This document shows, piece by piece, positions 29,804 to 37,486 of a stretch of 38,365 nucleotides of DNA. The DNA is from Pseudomonadota bacterium (lineage in GTDB: Bacteria > Pseudomonadota > Gammaproteobacteria > DSM-16500). The DNA lies in contig JAKBCU010000005.1 of NCBI GenBank assembly GCA_021807565.1, positions 1-38,365 on the forward strand, written 5' to 3'. Under the pieces are notes generated by a model. It was given only the letters and a program-made list of their open reading frames with translations, ran no database searches and was not told the origin of the DNA. A program made the position numbers and the translations under genes. How positions within the stretch are numbered: position 1 is the first letter of the stretch; each line of letters starts with the position of its first letter.

Positions 29804-30310
29804 ATGCAAGAAAAAGCCCAGCAAAAAACAGACTCTTCGGAAAATACACCCCAATTTGAAATTCAACGAATCTATATCAAAGATATGTCATTTGAAGCAC
29901 CCAATACACCTCACACTTTTGTGGATGAATGGAAACCTGAAGTTCAATTAAATTTAGAAACAAAAAGCAACCGCATTCAAGATAATGTACATGAAGTGAT
30001 TTTGTCTGTCACAGCCACTGTGACAACCAACAAAAAGCCTGCTTTTATCGTTGAAGCGCACCAGGCCGGCGTATTTTTGATTAATGGACTACCGAACGAC
30101 CAGCTACGTCAAATGCTTGGTAGTTTTTGCCCAAACATTTTATTTCCTTATGCTAGAGAAGTGATTTCCGATGTGGTCGTGCGTGGCGGATTTCCTCAGT
30201 TATTGCTTGCGCCCGTTAATTTCGACGCGCTGTATGCAAAACATGTACAAGAACAGCAAACGGGTTCCAAAAAAACTGAAGATTCTGATTCCGGCTCGAA
30301 AACACACTAA
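29804..30310 (+). CDS. secB: Protein-export chaperone SecB
   Basis: SecB is the tetrameric cytosolic chaperone that keeps secretory proteins unfolded and hands them to SecA. The 168-aa protein has FEIQRIYIKDMSFEAPNTPH, the conserved N-terminal strand, followed by EVILSVTATVT and LFPYAREVISDVVVRGGFPQ, which are diagnostic. The hydrophilic tail after residue 150 is serine- and lysine-rich and lacks clear homology. It lies between grxC and gpsA as in E. coli. Confidence 0.97.
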   Translation: MQEKAQQKTDSSENTPQFEIQRIYIKDMSFEAPNTPHTFVDEWKPEVQLNLETKSNRIQDNVHEVILSVTATVTTNKKPAFIVEAHQAGVFLINGLPNDQLRQMLGSFCPNILFPYAREVISDVVVRGGFPQLLLAPVNFDALYAKHVQEQQTGSKKTEDSDSGSKTH

Positions 30311-30339
30311 CACGCAACAGGCAGCTATTTGTGGGAACG

Positions 30340-31344
30340 ATGCACTCCCAAGCAATGACGATACTCGGCGCAGGTTCTTGGGGATCTGCACTCGCTCTGT
30401 ATTTGGCACGCCTAGGGCAAACCGTATATTTATGGAGTTATGAAAGGCATCATGCCGCCATGTTAGCGACAGATCGACTGAATCGTCGCTATCTACCTAA
30501 CCATCTTTTTCCTGACACATTACATCCCATAGCCAACTTAGCCGAGGCTGTCTCTTACTCAAATGACCTATTAATTGCTGTTCCTTCTTTTGCCTTTGCT
30601 GACACATTGACTGCATTAAAACCAACGATGACTCACCCTATTCGTTTGATCTGCGCCACCAAAGGATTGGATCACTCGACAGGTCGATTATTGCATCAAG
30701 TAACGGCCGATACCTTAGGCCAAGAAATCCCTTACGCTGTTTTATCTGGACCTTCTTTTGCAAAAGAAGTTGCCTCTGGCTTACCTACCGCGATTGTGAT
30801 AGCGAGTCAAGATCAATCGTTTGCTAACGAGTTAGTCGCTCGTTTCAACACGGATATCTTTCGCGTTTATACGAGTACAGATGTCACCGGCGTAGAAATC
30901 TGCGGTGCATTAAAAAATGTATTAGCGGTTGCGACCGGTATTTCTGATGGAATGGGATTTGGTGCAAATGCTCGCAGCGCATTAATTACGCGTGGGCTCG
31001 CTGAGATGACCCGTCTTGGTGTTGCCATGGGTGGTAAACTAGAGACTTTTATGGGACTCGCCGGCGTGGGTGATCTGGTATTAACCTGCACAGATAATCA
31101 ATCACGCAACCGATCTTTTGGACTGGCATTAGGCAAAGGTATCGATGCCAATCAAGCCGAAAAAGACATTGGCCAAGTGATTGAGGGGAAAAAAAATGCC
31201 GGCATCGTGCTATCACTTGCTGCTCAATATCACATTGAAATGCCCATCACAGAGGTAGTATGGGGTATTTTATCTGGAACATTAACACCATCATCTGCCA
31301 TGTTAAATTTGGTTTCGCGTCAACCCAAGATAGAATCAAACTAG
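30340..31344 (+). CDS. gpsA: Glycerol-3-phosphate dehydrogenase [NAD(P)+] GpsA
   Basis: GpsA reduces dihydroxyacetone phosphate to sn-glycerol 3-phosphate for phospholipid synthesis. The NAD-binding GAGSWG stands at residues 10-15; SGPSFAKEVA, the catalytic lysine in GALKNVLAVATG, and GLAGVGDLVLTCTDNQSRNR are all present. With the ATG at 30340 (GGGA a few bases upstream) the protein has 334 aa, the normal length. An ATG five codons later is an alternative; the GTG at 30331 is less likely. Last gene of the operon. Confidence 0.97.
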   Translation: MHSQAMTILGAGSWGSALALYLARLGQTVYLWSYERHHAAMLATDRLNRRYLPNHLFPDTLHPIANLAEAVSYSNDLLIAVPSFAFADTLTALKPTMTHPIRLICATKGLDHSTGRLLHQVTADTLGQEIPYAVLSGPSFAKEVASGLPTAIVIASQDQSFANELVARFNTDIFRVYTSTDVTGVEICGALKNVLAVATGISDGMGFGANARSALITRGLAEMTRLGVAMGGKLETFMGLAGVGDLVLTCTDNQSRNRSFGLALGKGIDANQAEKDIGQVIEGKKNAGIVLSLAAQYHIEMPITEVVWGILSGTLTPSSAMLNLVSRQPKIESN

Positions 31345-31400
31345 ATTTAACAGACTCCAGCCACACAGTTTACTAACCGAATACACCGTCTACATTTCTC

Positions 31401-31428
31401 TTGATTTTCACTTAATAATCAATATGAT
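31401..31428 (+). promoter_or_regulatory. Sigma70 promoter of yfcG
   Basis: TTGATT (31401-31406) and TATGAT (31423-31428) are separated by 16 bp, 50 bp upstream of the yfcG ATG. Confidence 0.5.
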
Positions 31429-31478
31429 TAACAACCAACATCGCTGACCATGCTATTCCCAGATTGCAGGAGAAAGAA

Positions 31479-32105
31479 ATGATAGAATTGTACGGCTCGC
31501 CTACCCCGAGCGCCTATACCGTGGCCATTATGCTAGAAGAAATTGGCTTCAACTATTCTGTGTTCCCTATTAAAAATACACATGAACAATTTGAATTAGA
31601 ATTCTTAAAAACAACGCCAAGCAATATTTTTCCTGTCATCTTGGATAGAGAAGGCATTGCTGATAGTAAACCGATGGTGATCTTTGAACCCGGTGCCATC
31701 TTGATGTATCTCGCTGAAAAAAGCAAACAGCTCCTTTCTGAATCACACAGTGATCGTTTCATAGTATTGCAATGGCTGTTATTCGAGAATTCCAAAATTG
31801 GTCCTATTCTTGGCAACTCCAAACACTTTATGTATCACGCTCCGGAAGAAGTTCCTTATGCTGTAAAGCGGTTTAATAATGAAGCCAAACGAATTTTTTC
31901 TATCATCGAAAATCAGCTCGCAGAAAATGATTTTTTAGCCGGAGAATACTCCATTGCAGACATTGCGACCTACCCATGGGTACGTGAGTATGAGCGATAT
32001 GGCATCACTGCCGACCAGTCACCTCATCTCGTGCGTTGGCTTCAACAAATTCAGGAGAGAAAGGCCGTAACCCGTGGCTTTGAAGCATTGGCTAATTTAA
32101 CCTAA
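31479..32105 (+). CDS. yfcG: Glutathione transferase-like protein, YfcG type
   Basis: This is a 208-aa soluble protein with a thioredoxin-fold N-terminal domain and a helical C-terminal domain, closest in motif to E. coli YfcG, a Nu-class glutathione transferase with disulfide-reductase activity. Matching segments are ELYGSPTPSAYTVAIMLEE, the cis-proline region SNIFPVIL, FEPGAILMYLAEK, LGNSKHFMYHAPEEVPYA and YSIADIATYPWV. The ATG at 31479 stands 6 nt after AGGAG; the TTG at 31464 overlaps nothing useful and is rejected. It is single, with its own promoter and a hairpin after it. Confidence 0.9.
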   Translation: MIELYGSPTPSAYTVAIMLEEIGFNYSVFPIKNTHEQFELEFLKTTPSNIFPVILDREGIADSKPMVIFEPGAILMYLAEKSKQLLSESHSDRFIVLQWLLFENSKIGPILGNSKHFMYHAPEEVPYAVKRFNNEAKRIFSIIENQLAENDFLAGEYSIADIATYPWVREYERYGITADQSPHLVRWLQQIQERKAVTRGFEALANLT

Positions 32106-32125
32106 ATTCGGCAGTTAAAACGGAT

Positions 32126-32153
32126 TGCTCATTTAGGTTTAAACTGATGAGCA
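32126..32153. terminator. Possible terminator hairpin between yfcG and trmJ
   Basis: TGCTCAT (32126-32132) and ATGAGCA (32147-32153) pair over 7 bp, and the stem can continue inwards with TAG/CTG after a one-base bulge. It lies between two convergent genes. The downstream T-run is poor on both strands (best on the minus strand, GTTTTA), so strength is doubtful. Confidence 0.35.
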
Positions 32154-32192
32154 CAAATCATCATGCACTAGGATCAGCGGCCATCGCCAACG

Positions 32193-32912
32193 TTAGGAAT
32201 CACTCAATTTCTCAACAGCCCTTAAAATTCCACGCAAGATATTCATTTCCATCACATCCAGTCGTGCTCGATTAAATAACCGTCGTAACCGTGTCATCAA
32301 CTGCCTGGGTGCCTCTGGCTTTAAGAAATCTAAATCAATCAATACATTTTCTAATTGTTCATAGAATCGAGCCAGTTCTTCTGCCGTGACAAACTGATAA
32401 TCCCACTGAGCATCCTCTGGTCGTTCATCGAGACTAGCGACTCTAATTTCATATGCTAGAATTTGTACTGCAGCTGCCACGTTCAAAGAATGATAGAGCG
32501 AATCGGTTGGAATCTGTACGTGATAATGACATCGATGTAATTCGTCATTGGTCAACCCAGATTGTTCGCGGCCAAATACAATGGCCACTGCCCCATGCTG
32601 TGCTTCGATAATGGTTTTTTGCCCACATTCTCTCGGAGTCAGCATCGGCCAAGGGATTGCCCTAGAACGTGCACTCGTCCCAATCACGAGTTGACAGTCA
32701 TGAATCGCTTCATCCAAGCTCGTCACAACGATTGCCTCATCCAACCGATCGGCGGCACCGGAAGCCATCTCATTCGCTTTATCGTGAGGAAACAACTGTG
32801 GTGAAACAAGATATAATGTAATTAATCCCATGGTTTTCATGGCGCGGGCGGCAGCGCCGATATTACCTGGATGAGACGTGTTGACCAATACAATTCGAAT
32901 ATTCTTTAACAT
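32193..32912 (-). CDS. trmJ: tRNA (Cm32/Um32) 2'-O-methyltransferase TrmJ
   Basis: A SPOUT-class methyltransferase that modifies the ribose of nucleotide 32 in several tRNAs. The 239-aa protein has the SPOUT motifs VNTSHPGNIGAAARAMKTMG, IVFGREQSGLTNDEL and YHSLNVAAAVQILAYEI, which form the trefoil knot binding S-adenosylmethionine. It is divergent from suhB, as in E. coli. With ttcA, this is the second enzyme in the window acting on tRNA position 32. Confidence 0.96.
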   Translation of the reverse strand: MLKNIRIVLVNTSHPGNIGAAARAMKTMGLITLYLVSPQLFPHDKANEMASGAADRLDEAIVVTSLDEAIHDCQLVIGTSARSRAIPWPMLTPRECGQKTIIEAQHGAVAIVFGREQSGLTNDELHRCHYHVQIPTDSLYHSLNVAAAVQILAYEIRVASLDERPEDAQWDYQFVTAEELARFYEQLENVLIDLDFLKPEAPRQLMTRLRRLFNRARLDVMEMNILRGILRAVEKLSDS

Positions 32913-32964
32913 AATAAAACCTATTGAGAGCCATCAGTAAAATAAAAGCTAAATGCCGATATCA

Positions 32965-32990
32965 ATAGGATATAAGATTTGCTATCCTAT
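32965..32990. promoter_or_regulatory. Inverted repeat in the trmJ-suhB divergent region
   Basis: ATAGGATA (32965-32972) and TATCCTAT (32983-32990) are a perfect 8-bp inverted repeat with a 10-nt gap. It lies between the two divergent starts, 32 bp before the suhB ATG, and overlaps a TATAAG hexamer. It could be an operator for a dimeric regulator or a hairpin in the suhB leader. I do not recognise the motif. Confidence 0.4.
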
Positions 32991-33022
32991 GCATCCTGTT
33001 TTTATTCTATTCTCATAAAAAA

Positions 33023-33823
33023 ATGAAAGAACCCTTAGTCAATATAGCAATTCAGGCTGCCCGCGCTGCTGGCAATACCATCATACGTGCTATTGACCGT
33101 TTGGATAAAATAATCGTCACGGAAAAGCAACCAAACGACTATGTCACCGAAGTAGATCAGCAAGCAGAGCGTGATATTATTGCCGTTATCCGCAAAGCCC
33201 ACCCCACACATAGCATCCTCAGTGAAGAATGCGGCAATGATCTACCTGGACACGATTATACTTGGATTATTGACCCTCTGGATGGTACACGTAATTTTAT
33301 GCATGGTTTCCCCCATTTTGCTGTTTCGATCGCAATCAGTTATAAAAACCGCATTGAACATGCCGTCATTTATGATCCCTTACGCCAAGAACTCTTTACT
33401 GCGACTCGTGGCAAAGGCGCTCAACTCAATAATAGACGTATTCGTGTCAATAAACGCAAAGAACTTCATGAATGCCTGCTCGGAACCGGGTTTCCTTACC
33501 GACATACCCCAAAATTGATTGAAGCGTATATTGAAAGCTTAAAAAATATTTTACCGCTGAGCGGTGATGTCAGACGCGCCGGTTCTGCTGCATTAGATCT
33601 GGCATACGTGGCTTCTGGACGTCTCGATGGCTTTTGGGAAACGGGATTACAAAGCTGGGATATGGCGGCAGGTGCTTTATTGATTAAAGAAGCCGGTGGC
33701 TTGGTATGCGACTTTCAAGGGGCGGAACATTTTTTGGAAACCGGCAATATTATTACAGCTAACCCCAAAATTTTAAAAATTTTATTTAAGTCCTTATCTC
33801 CTTTATTAAAAGCCGTTTCTTAA
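33023..33823 (+). CDS. suhB: Inositol-1-monophosphatase family protein SuhB
   Basis: SuhB dephosphorylates inositol monophosphate in vitro, and in E. coli it also joins the NusG-containing antitermination complex on rRNA operons. The 266-aa protein has the metal-binding SEECG, WIIDPLDGTRNFMHGFP (the family signature) and WDMAAGALLIKEAGG at the C-terminal signature. The ATG at 33023 is preceded only by an A-run. It is divergent from trmJ and is the last core gene before the accessory region. Confidence 0.95.
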   Translation: MKEPLVNIAIQAARAAGNTIIRAIDRLDKIIVTEKQPNDYVTEVDQQAERDIIAVIRKAHPTHSILSEECGNDLPGHDYTWIIDPLDGTRNFMHGFPHFAVSIAISYKNRIEHAVIYDPLRQELFTATRGKGAQLNNRRIRVNKRKELHECLLGTGFPYRHTPKLIEAYIESLKNILPLSGDVRRAGSAALDLAYVASGRLDGFWETGLQSWDMAAGALLIKEAGGLVCDFQGAEHFLETGNIITANPKILKILFKSLSPLLKAVS

Positions 33824-33875
33824 CTTTTTATTTATGCAGTGAGTCATCTGTTGTTCCTTTTTAATAATTAGAATT

Positions 33876-33989
33876 ATGTTGGGCAAGACGGCTTTGTATC
33901 TCGCTGCTTGCAACAATCAAGACCCTATGGTCAATGCCTTACTGCAAGCCGGCTCTAATATCAATCATCAAAAAGCAAATAGTCAAATA
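33876..33989 (+). pseudogene. Ankyrin-repeat remnant
   Basis: The frame reads LGKTALYLAACNNQDPMVNA followed by LLQAGSNINHQKA, one clear ankyrin repeat. Upstream, the frame is closed by TGA about 36 bp before, and the codons between do not look like ankyrin sequence. Downstream, it runs into the antisense of the DUF1566 gene and loses all similarity. It is best read as a fragment of a lost or rearranged ankyrin gene at the edge of the accessory region. It does not obviously derive from the 15310-16374 gene, whose repeats differ in sequence. Confidence 0.6.
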
Positions 33990-33995
33990 AATAAA

Positions 33996-35273
33996 CTAGG
34001 TAATAGCCCGAACACAACGAACCCCAAACGGGTAGTTCACGAAGCCGCCGCCCTGAACGCCAGCACCGCGGCCAACCGCGAACCGCTGAAACCACGCGAC
34101 GACAGGGGCGCTATTCTCACTCGCGGTAGAGCTCCAATAGTTACCAGAATTGACAAAATTAAAGCTTTGTGTTGTATTGGTTTCCAAAAGATTGTACTGA
34201 ATGTTGGGAATAGAGCCTGGTGATGCGCCGCAATTAAAATTGGTATCCGAACCACCAAAGCCCATCTGACAGATAGCGGGCAGATACCAGTCGGTATAGC
34301 CTCCTCCAGAAGAGCCGGTACAAACTGTTGCGGAATAGGTTCCAGCGCCATACTGCGCCACCATTGCTTGCGTGTTCGATAAGCCATTCGTGCCGCTATA
34401 CATCGCAAAAGTTGTATTATCACCACTCGGTGAATACTCGGTGGTATTCTGAGAAACATTATCCGATTCCGCTGCAACGGTTCCACCAATACTTTGGGAA
34501 GTATTCGTTGTCTCAATAATTGAAAATAACCAACCCGCCTCATAAAAACTACCATAAGTCAAAATATTGACTGTGGGATTAAGCATATTGGTATTGTTTC
34601 CTTGAATGGTTAACGTGATTGGCGTTGGACTCGCATCAGCCACAGCAGCACTCGGCATGGCTGACGGCTGAATTGTTACCGTACAGGTGCCGTTGCTTAA
34701 AATAGTTCCACAACCTACGCACGTTATCGATGTTATACTGGGTGAAGTAGATGTAGGACAAGTCACACCTGTGGCAGTTGCCATCCCTGTATTCTGTACA
34801 GTAAAAACACGGGGAGTTCCTGATGCACTAGAACCGCCTGAAGCCAGGTTGCTTAACCCTGTCACACTCAACGCCAAGGTACTTGGAGTTACGGTCAGCG
34901 TTGTTTCTGTAGTTAAGGTAACCGTTCCTGCAGCAGACTGGGTATGACTCACTGGCCCAATATAGGTATATCCTGACGGGCTTGTGCCTTGCCCCCCCAC
35001 ATAAGCATATCCCTGTGTGTTTATGATAATGCCGGCGTCATGGTAGGTATGGTTAGGGGCTGTGGTTTTGATAGTAAGCGTGGCATTTGAGGTACTGTAA
35101 CGTTGGCAGCTTAAGGGATATTGGGCATTTACATTTAAACAGAGATTGAAACTGACCGTTTGCCCCAAAGCCGCACCACTAGAAACCACATTGAATAAAT
35201 AACCTGTTTTGGCTGATACAAGCGTTGTCTGCGAGAGTAATAGTATCGTTAATATCTTTTTGACAAGATTCAT
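33996..35273 (-). CDS. Secreted DUF1566 (Lcl_C) domain protein, possible DGR target
   Basis: The protein has 425 aa. A signal peptide (MNLVKKILTILLLSQTTLVS, cleavage after SA) is followed by a threonine/serine-rich beta region containing LTVTPSTLALSVTGLSNLA and VFTVQNTGMATATGVTCP, the style of Legionellales surface and choice-of-anchor modules. The C-terminal half is a DUF1566/Lcl_C domain of C-type-lectin-like fold, with TDWYLPAICQMGF, SGNYWSST and GVRCVRAIT. The ATG at 35273 stands 9 nt after AAGGA; an ATG three codons earlier overlaps that site. The last 40 codons have aberrant composition (see the 34017-34130 entry). The ligand is unknown; binding to a host or phage surface is a reasonable guess. 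Legionella Lcl and the Legionella DGR target LdtA are cases of the same fold class. Confidence 0.87.
   Translation of the reverse strand: MNLVKKILTILLLSQTTLVSAKTGYLFNVVSSGAALGQTVSFNLCLNVNAQYPLSCQRYSTSNATLTIKTTAPNHTYHDAGIIINTQGYAYVGGQGTSPSGYTYIGPVSHTQSAAGTVTLTTETTLTVTPSTLALSVTGLSNLASGGSSASGTPRVFTVQNTGMATATGVTCPTSTSPSITSITCVGCGTILSNGTCTVTIQPSAMPSAAVADASPTPITLTIQGNNTNMLNPTVNILTYGSFYEAGWLFSIIETTNTSQSIGGTVAAESDNVSQNTTEYSPSGDNTTFAMYSGTNGLSNTQAMVAQYGAGTYSATVCTGSSGGGYTDWYLPAICQMGFGGSDTNFNCGASPGSIPNIQYNLLETNTTQSFNFVNSGNYWSSTASENSAPVVAWFQRFAVGRGAGVQGGGFVNYPFGVRCVRAIT
34017..34130 (-). other. Candidate DGR variable region (adenine-depleted codons)
   Basis: In the 93 nt from 34017 to 34109 the coding strand has only 5 A against 25 T, and GC is about two thirds, far above the rest of the gene. 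The stretch lies between SGNYWSST and RCVRAIT, the place where DGR targets of this fold vary. The residues there (for example FQRFAVGRGAGVQGGGFV) are mostly G, V, A, F and R, where Lcl_C relatives often carry Asn-rich runs. Adenine-specific mutagenic retrohoming produces this pattern. No template repeat or reverse transcriptase is in the window, so this is inference. Confidence 0.5.
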
Positions 35274-35317
35274 TATGACCATTCCTTTTTCATAAGCCTA
35301 GAGAACTAAACTGTTAT

Positions 35318-35467
35318 TTAACACATCACGGCATTGGCGTAAACAGGCTCTGTATTGAGGGTATTCACCACTTGGCTTGTTACCACATTGAAATTTCCTT
35401 GCCCTAGATAAACGAAACGATTCACTTTGATACCTGCGCCAATAGTTGCGGTAAACGTGCTGATCAC
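35318..35467 (-). pseudogene. Short protein-like reading frame, probable gene remnant
   Basis: A frame of 49 codons reads FTATIGAGIKVNRFVYLGQG and ends NTEPVYANAVMC. It has regular codons and the look of a beta-rich protein end. A GTG at 35467 lies 8 nt after GGAG, so a small protein is possible. The open frame reaches upstream only to a stop near 35505, inside the 3' end of the neighbouring gene. I do not recognise the family. It may be the C-terminal scrap of a lost surface-protein gene, or a piece displaced from the upstream gene by a frameshift. Confidence 0.35.
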
Positions 35468-35489
35468 AAAGTAGACTCCAACTGGTATT

Positions 35490-36359
35490 TTATGACTTGC
35501 ATTTTAACAAGCTATCTCTGAAATGGCGACAACCCGTCTGCTGTTTTTGATTGACATAAGCTTCGAAAGCGCGCACGTCGCCGTGCGCAGCATCCTTCGC
35601 CGCGTCCTTTGCCCATCGCGCGCCAGTACTGTGAAGTGCAAAATCAAAACCCAGCCGAGAAGCGGTAAGAGGGTAAAACTCGGGATACACCCACTCATCA
35701 AACTCCGCATGATATACTTCAATTTGAAACAAACGAGTCTGCGGTATGCCATTTCGCAGCTTCCCCACGGTATTCGCAAGACCCTCACAAAACGCTTGTA
35801 CGTAATTAGCTGGCATAAGGCGCTGTATATATCCGATGATTTGCTGCCAAAATAACATGGCGCGTGGATCACTATAATCATTTCCAAAATAATCATGATA
35901 ATGATCATCGTATGTTTTAAATGCTTGATGAAGCAGATCAGGGTTAAAATGTCGTCCTGTCGTTACGATGTCATTCAGTGTCGCATTCAGCAGTGATCTA
36001 AATTGGGCAAGTGCTTCTGCGACTTTGAATCCTGTTGATGTCACCGTTAATTGATAGTCGGGATAGCCAGAAGATGTAATATCACCAACCTCAGCATCAC
36101 TAATAGCTTGGGTCAACGTATCTAACTGGGCAAAAACTGGCGCCCATCTTTTTTCTTCCGCATTTCTCCATCCTCCTGGAAATTGTGCGTTGTATTGCGC
36201 ATTGGCTTCCTGTTCACCAGCAACTTCTATCAACAGGGCTTTGATCATTTCAACCATTTGAGTCTCTTCAACTGCGAGGGCCATTTGATACGGTTTTGCA
36301 TTCGCTTTTTGACCTGAAGGAGCGATGACAAACTCTTTTTCTTCTAATTTTTCTAACAA
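35490..36359 (-). CDS. Hypothetical protein, 289 aa, possibly frameshifted at its 5' end
   Basis: I do not recognise this protein. It is mainly helical and soluble, with an acidic N-terminus and aromatic-rich stretches such as YDDHYHDYFGNDYSDP (about 170-185) and FDEWVYPEFYPL, and no signal peptide or repeat. The listed start is TTG at 36359, without a ribosome-binding site. Upstream, a 26-codon frame beginning with ATG at 36463 (MGGFISSSGLHLPYIESTVG) ends at a TAA just after a run of six A. One more A there would fuse it in frame to this gene. So the gene may begin at 36463 and be broken or read through by slippage. It lies in the accessory region, and homologues would be expected mainly in Legionellales. 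Confidence 0.55.
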   Translation of the reverse strand: MLEKLEEKEFVIAPSGQKANAKPYQMALAVEETQMVEMIKALLIEVAGEQEANAQYNAQFPGGWRNAEEKRWAPVFAQLDTLTQAISDAEVGDITSSGYPDYQLTVTSTGFKVAEALAQFRSLLNATLNDIVTTGRHFNPDLLHQAFKTYDDHYHDYFGNDYSDPRAMLFWQQIIGYIQRLMPANYVQAFCEGLANTVGKLRNGIPQTRLFQIEVYHAEFDEWVYPEFYPLTASRLGFDFALHSTGARWAKDAAKDAAHGDVRAFEAYVNQKQQTGCRHFRDSLLKCKS

Positions 36360-36463
36360 TGTGGAAGCAATGATATGTGAAATTATTTTTTAAAGATATT
36401 TAAACCGACAGTGCTTTCTATATAGGGTAAATGTAACCCTGAGGAGGAAATAAAACCACCCAT

Positions 36464-36736
36464 TTAATAAAGTCTTTTAATCGTGTATGACACGGAAATA
36501 TTTTTGGTTATACTTTGCATCACAACACGGCTCGGGTGTAAGCAATGCTGTTTATATCTGAAGGGGTGTTTTTTTATGACCAAGCAAGTTGGGAATATTT
36601 CTTAGAGTAATTAAGAAATTTTTGATAAGTATCTAGTAAGATTCAGTGTATAATTATCTTGAAATGACCAAATAAAAATCACCTTATTTGTTAACATATC
36701 CTATTAAGAGAAATTAGATGTTAAATAGATTAATTT
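36464..36736. other. Intergenic region with two promoter-like sites and a 21-codon frame
   Basis: There is no confident gene here. ATGACA (36487-36492) and TATACT (36509-36514), 16 bp apart, make a good promoter on the plus strand. After it, ATG at 36545 opens a 21-codon frame (MLFISEGVFFYDQASWEYF, ending at 36610). A second site, TTGATA (36622-36627) and TATAAT (36649-36654), has a 21-bp spacer. Near the end, ATG at 36718 after AAGAG opens a 9-codon frame that overlaps the start of the next gene, and could couple its translation. Confidence 0.4.
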
Positions 36737-37486
36737 ATGATGTCTGAATCCATAAAGTGTGAAGTTTACAACAAAGCCCCGATAGTTGAGGCCGTGATGG
36801 ACATTAATGTTCAGTTTGCTGAAGGCGTTGATATTTCAAAATTAAATGCTTTAGCTGACAAGCTTGAAGGATATCCAACTAAAGAAAATATTTTTATTGC
36901 AAGAGCCCAGGTTAATATCAATCATGCTTTGTCTCAGACAAAGCACTCAAGTGACCAGCTTGGCATTAGGTTAATTTCTGAAGACAAGAAATATGTTATT
37001 CAAATAAAAAAAACAGGTTTTACATTTAGTCGAGTTAATGGTTACGAAAGCTGGGAAATTTTTCAATCGAAAGCAAAAGACTTATGGGAATTATATTTTA
37101 ATAATCTTAATCCTATAAAGATTACACGGATAGGATTGAGATATATTAATAGAATTAATATACCAGCTCTTAATTTTAATTTAGAAGAATATTTTGAAAC
37201 TTATCCAAAAGTATTTTCTGGGAATAATGGTAATTTGTCAGGTTTTTTTCTACAATTACAGGTACCACAGCCTGACGATAATATTGCAATTTTAAACCAG
37301 ACAATAACAAGTCCATTAGAGCCCGGATATACATCTGTGTTATTTGATATTGATGTGCTCGATCGAAAGCATCTAGATGCCAATAACCAAGAAGAGCTTT
37401 GGAACAGATTCCAACTTTTAAGAATGCAAAAAAATAAATTATTTGATGATAGTATTACTAATAAAACAAAAGAGCTATTCTCATGA
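36737..37486 (+). CDS. TIGR04255 family protein
   Basis: This 249-aa protein belongs to the TIGR04255 family, found sporadically across bacteria and of unknown function. It shows the N-terminal APIVEAVMDI signature, an IGLRYINRINIP segment in the middle and LFDIDVLDRK near the end. It is soluble, with no signal peptide. The start is ATG 36737 or 36740, without a good ribosome-binding site; a 9-codon frame overlapping it may supply coupling. The DNA is clearly AT-richer than the core genes, consistent with transfer. It overlaps the next gene by 4 bp and leads a three-gene unit. Such units occur in accessory islands, so a role in defence or toxin biology is possible but unproven. Confidence 0.82.
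   Translation: MMSESIKCEVYNKAPIVEAVMDINVQFAEGVDISKLNALADKLEGYPTKENIFIARAQVNINHALSQTKHSSDQLGIRLISEDKKYVIQIKKTGFTFSRVNGYESWEIFQSKAKDLWELYFNNLNPIKITRIGLRYINRINIPALNFNLEEYFETYPKVFSGNNGNLSGFFLQLQVPQPDDNIAILNQTITSPLEPGYTSVLFDIDVLDRKHLDANNQEELWNRFQLLRMQKNKLFDDSITNKTKELFS

Noticed and set aside
34037..34555. 172-codon open frame on the minus strand inside the DUF1566 gene
   Set aside because: It is an out-of-frame shadow of a gene with clear signal peptide and domain motifs; its product has no protein-like features.
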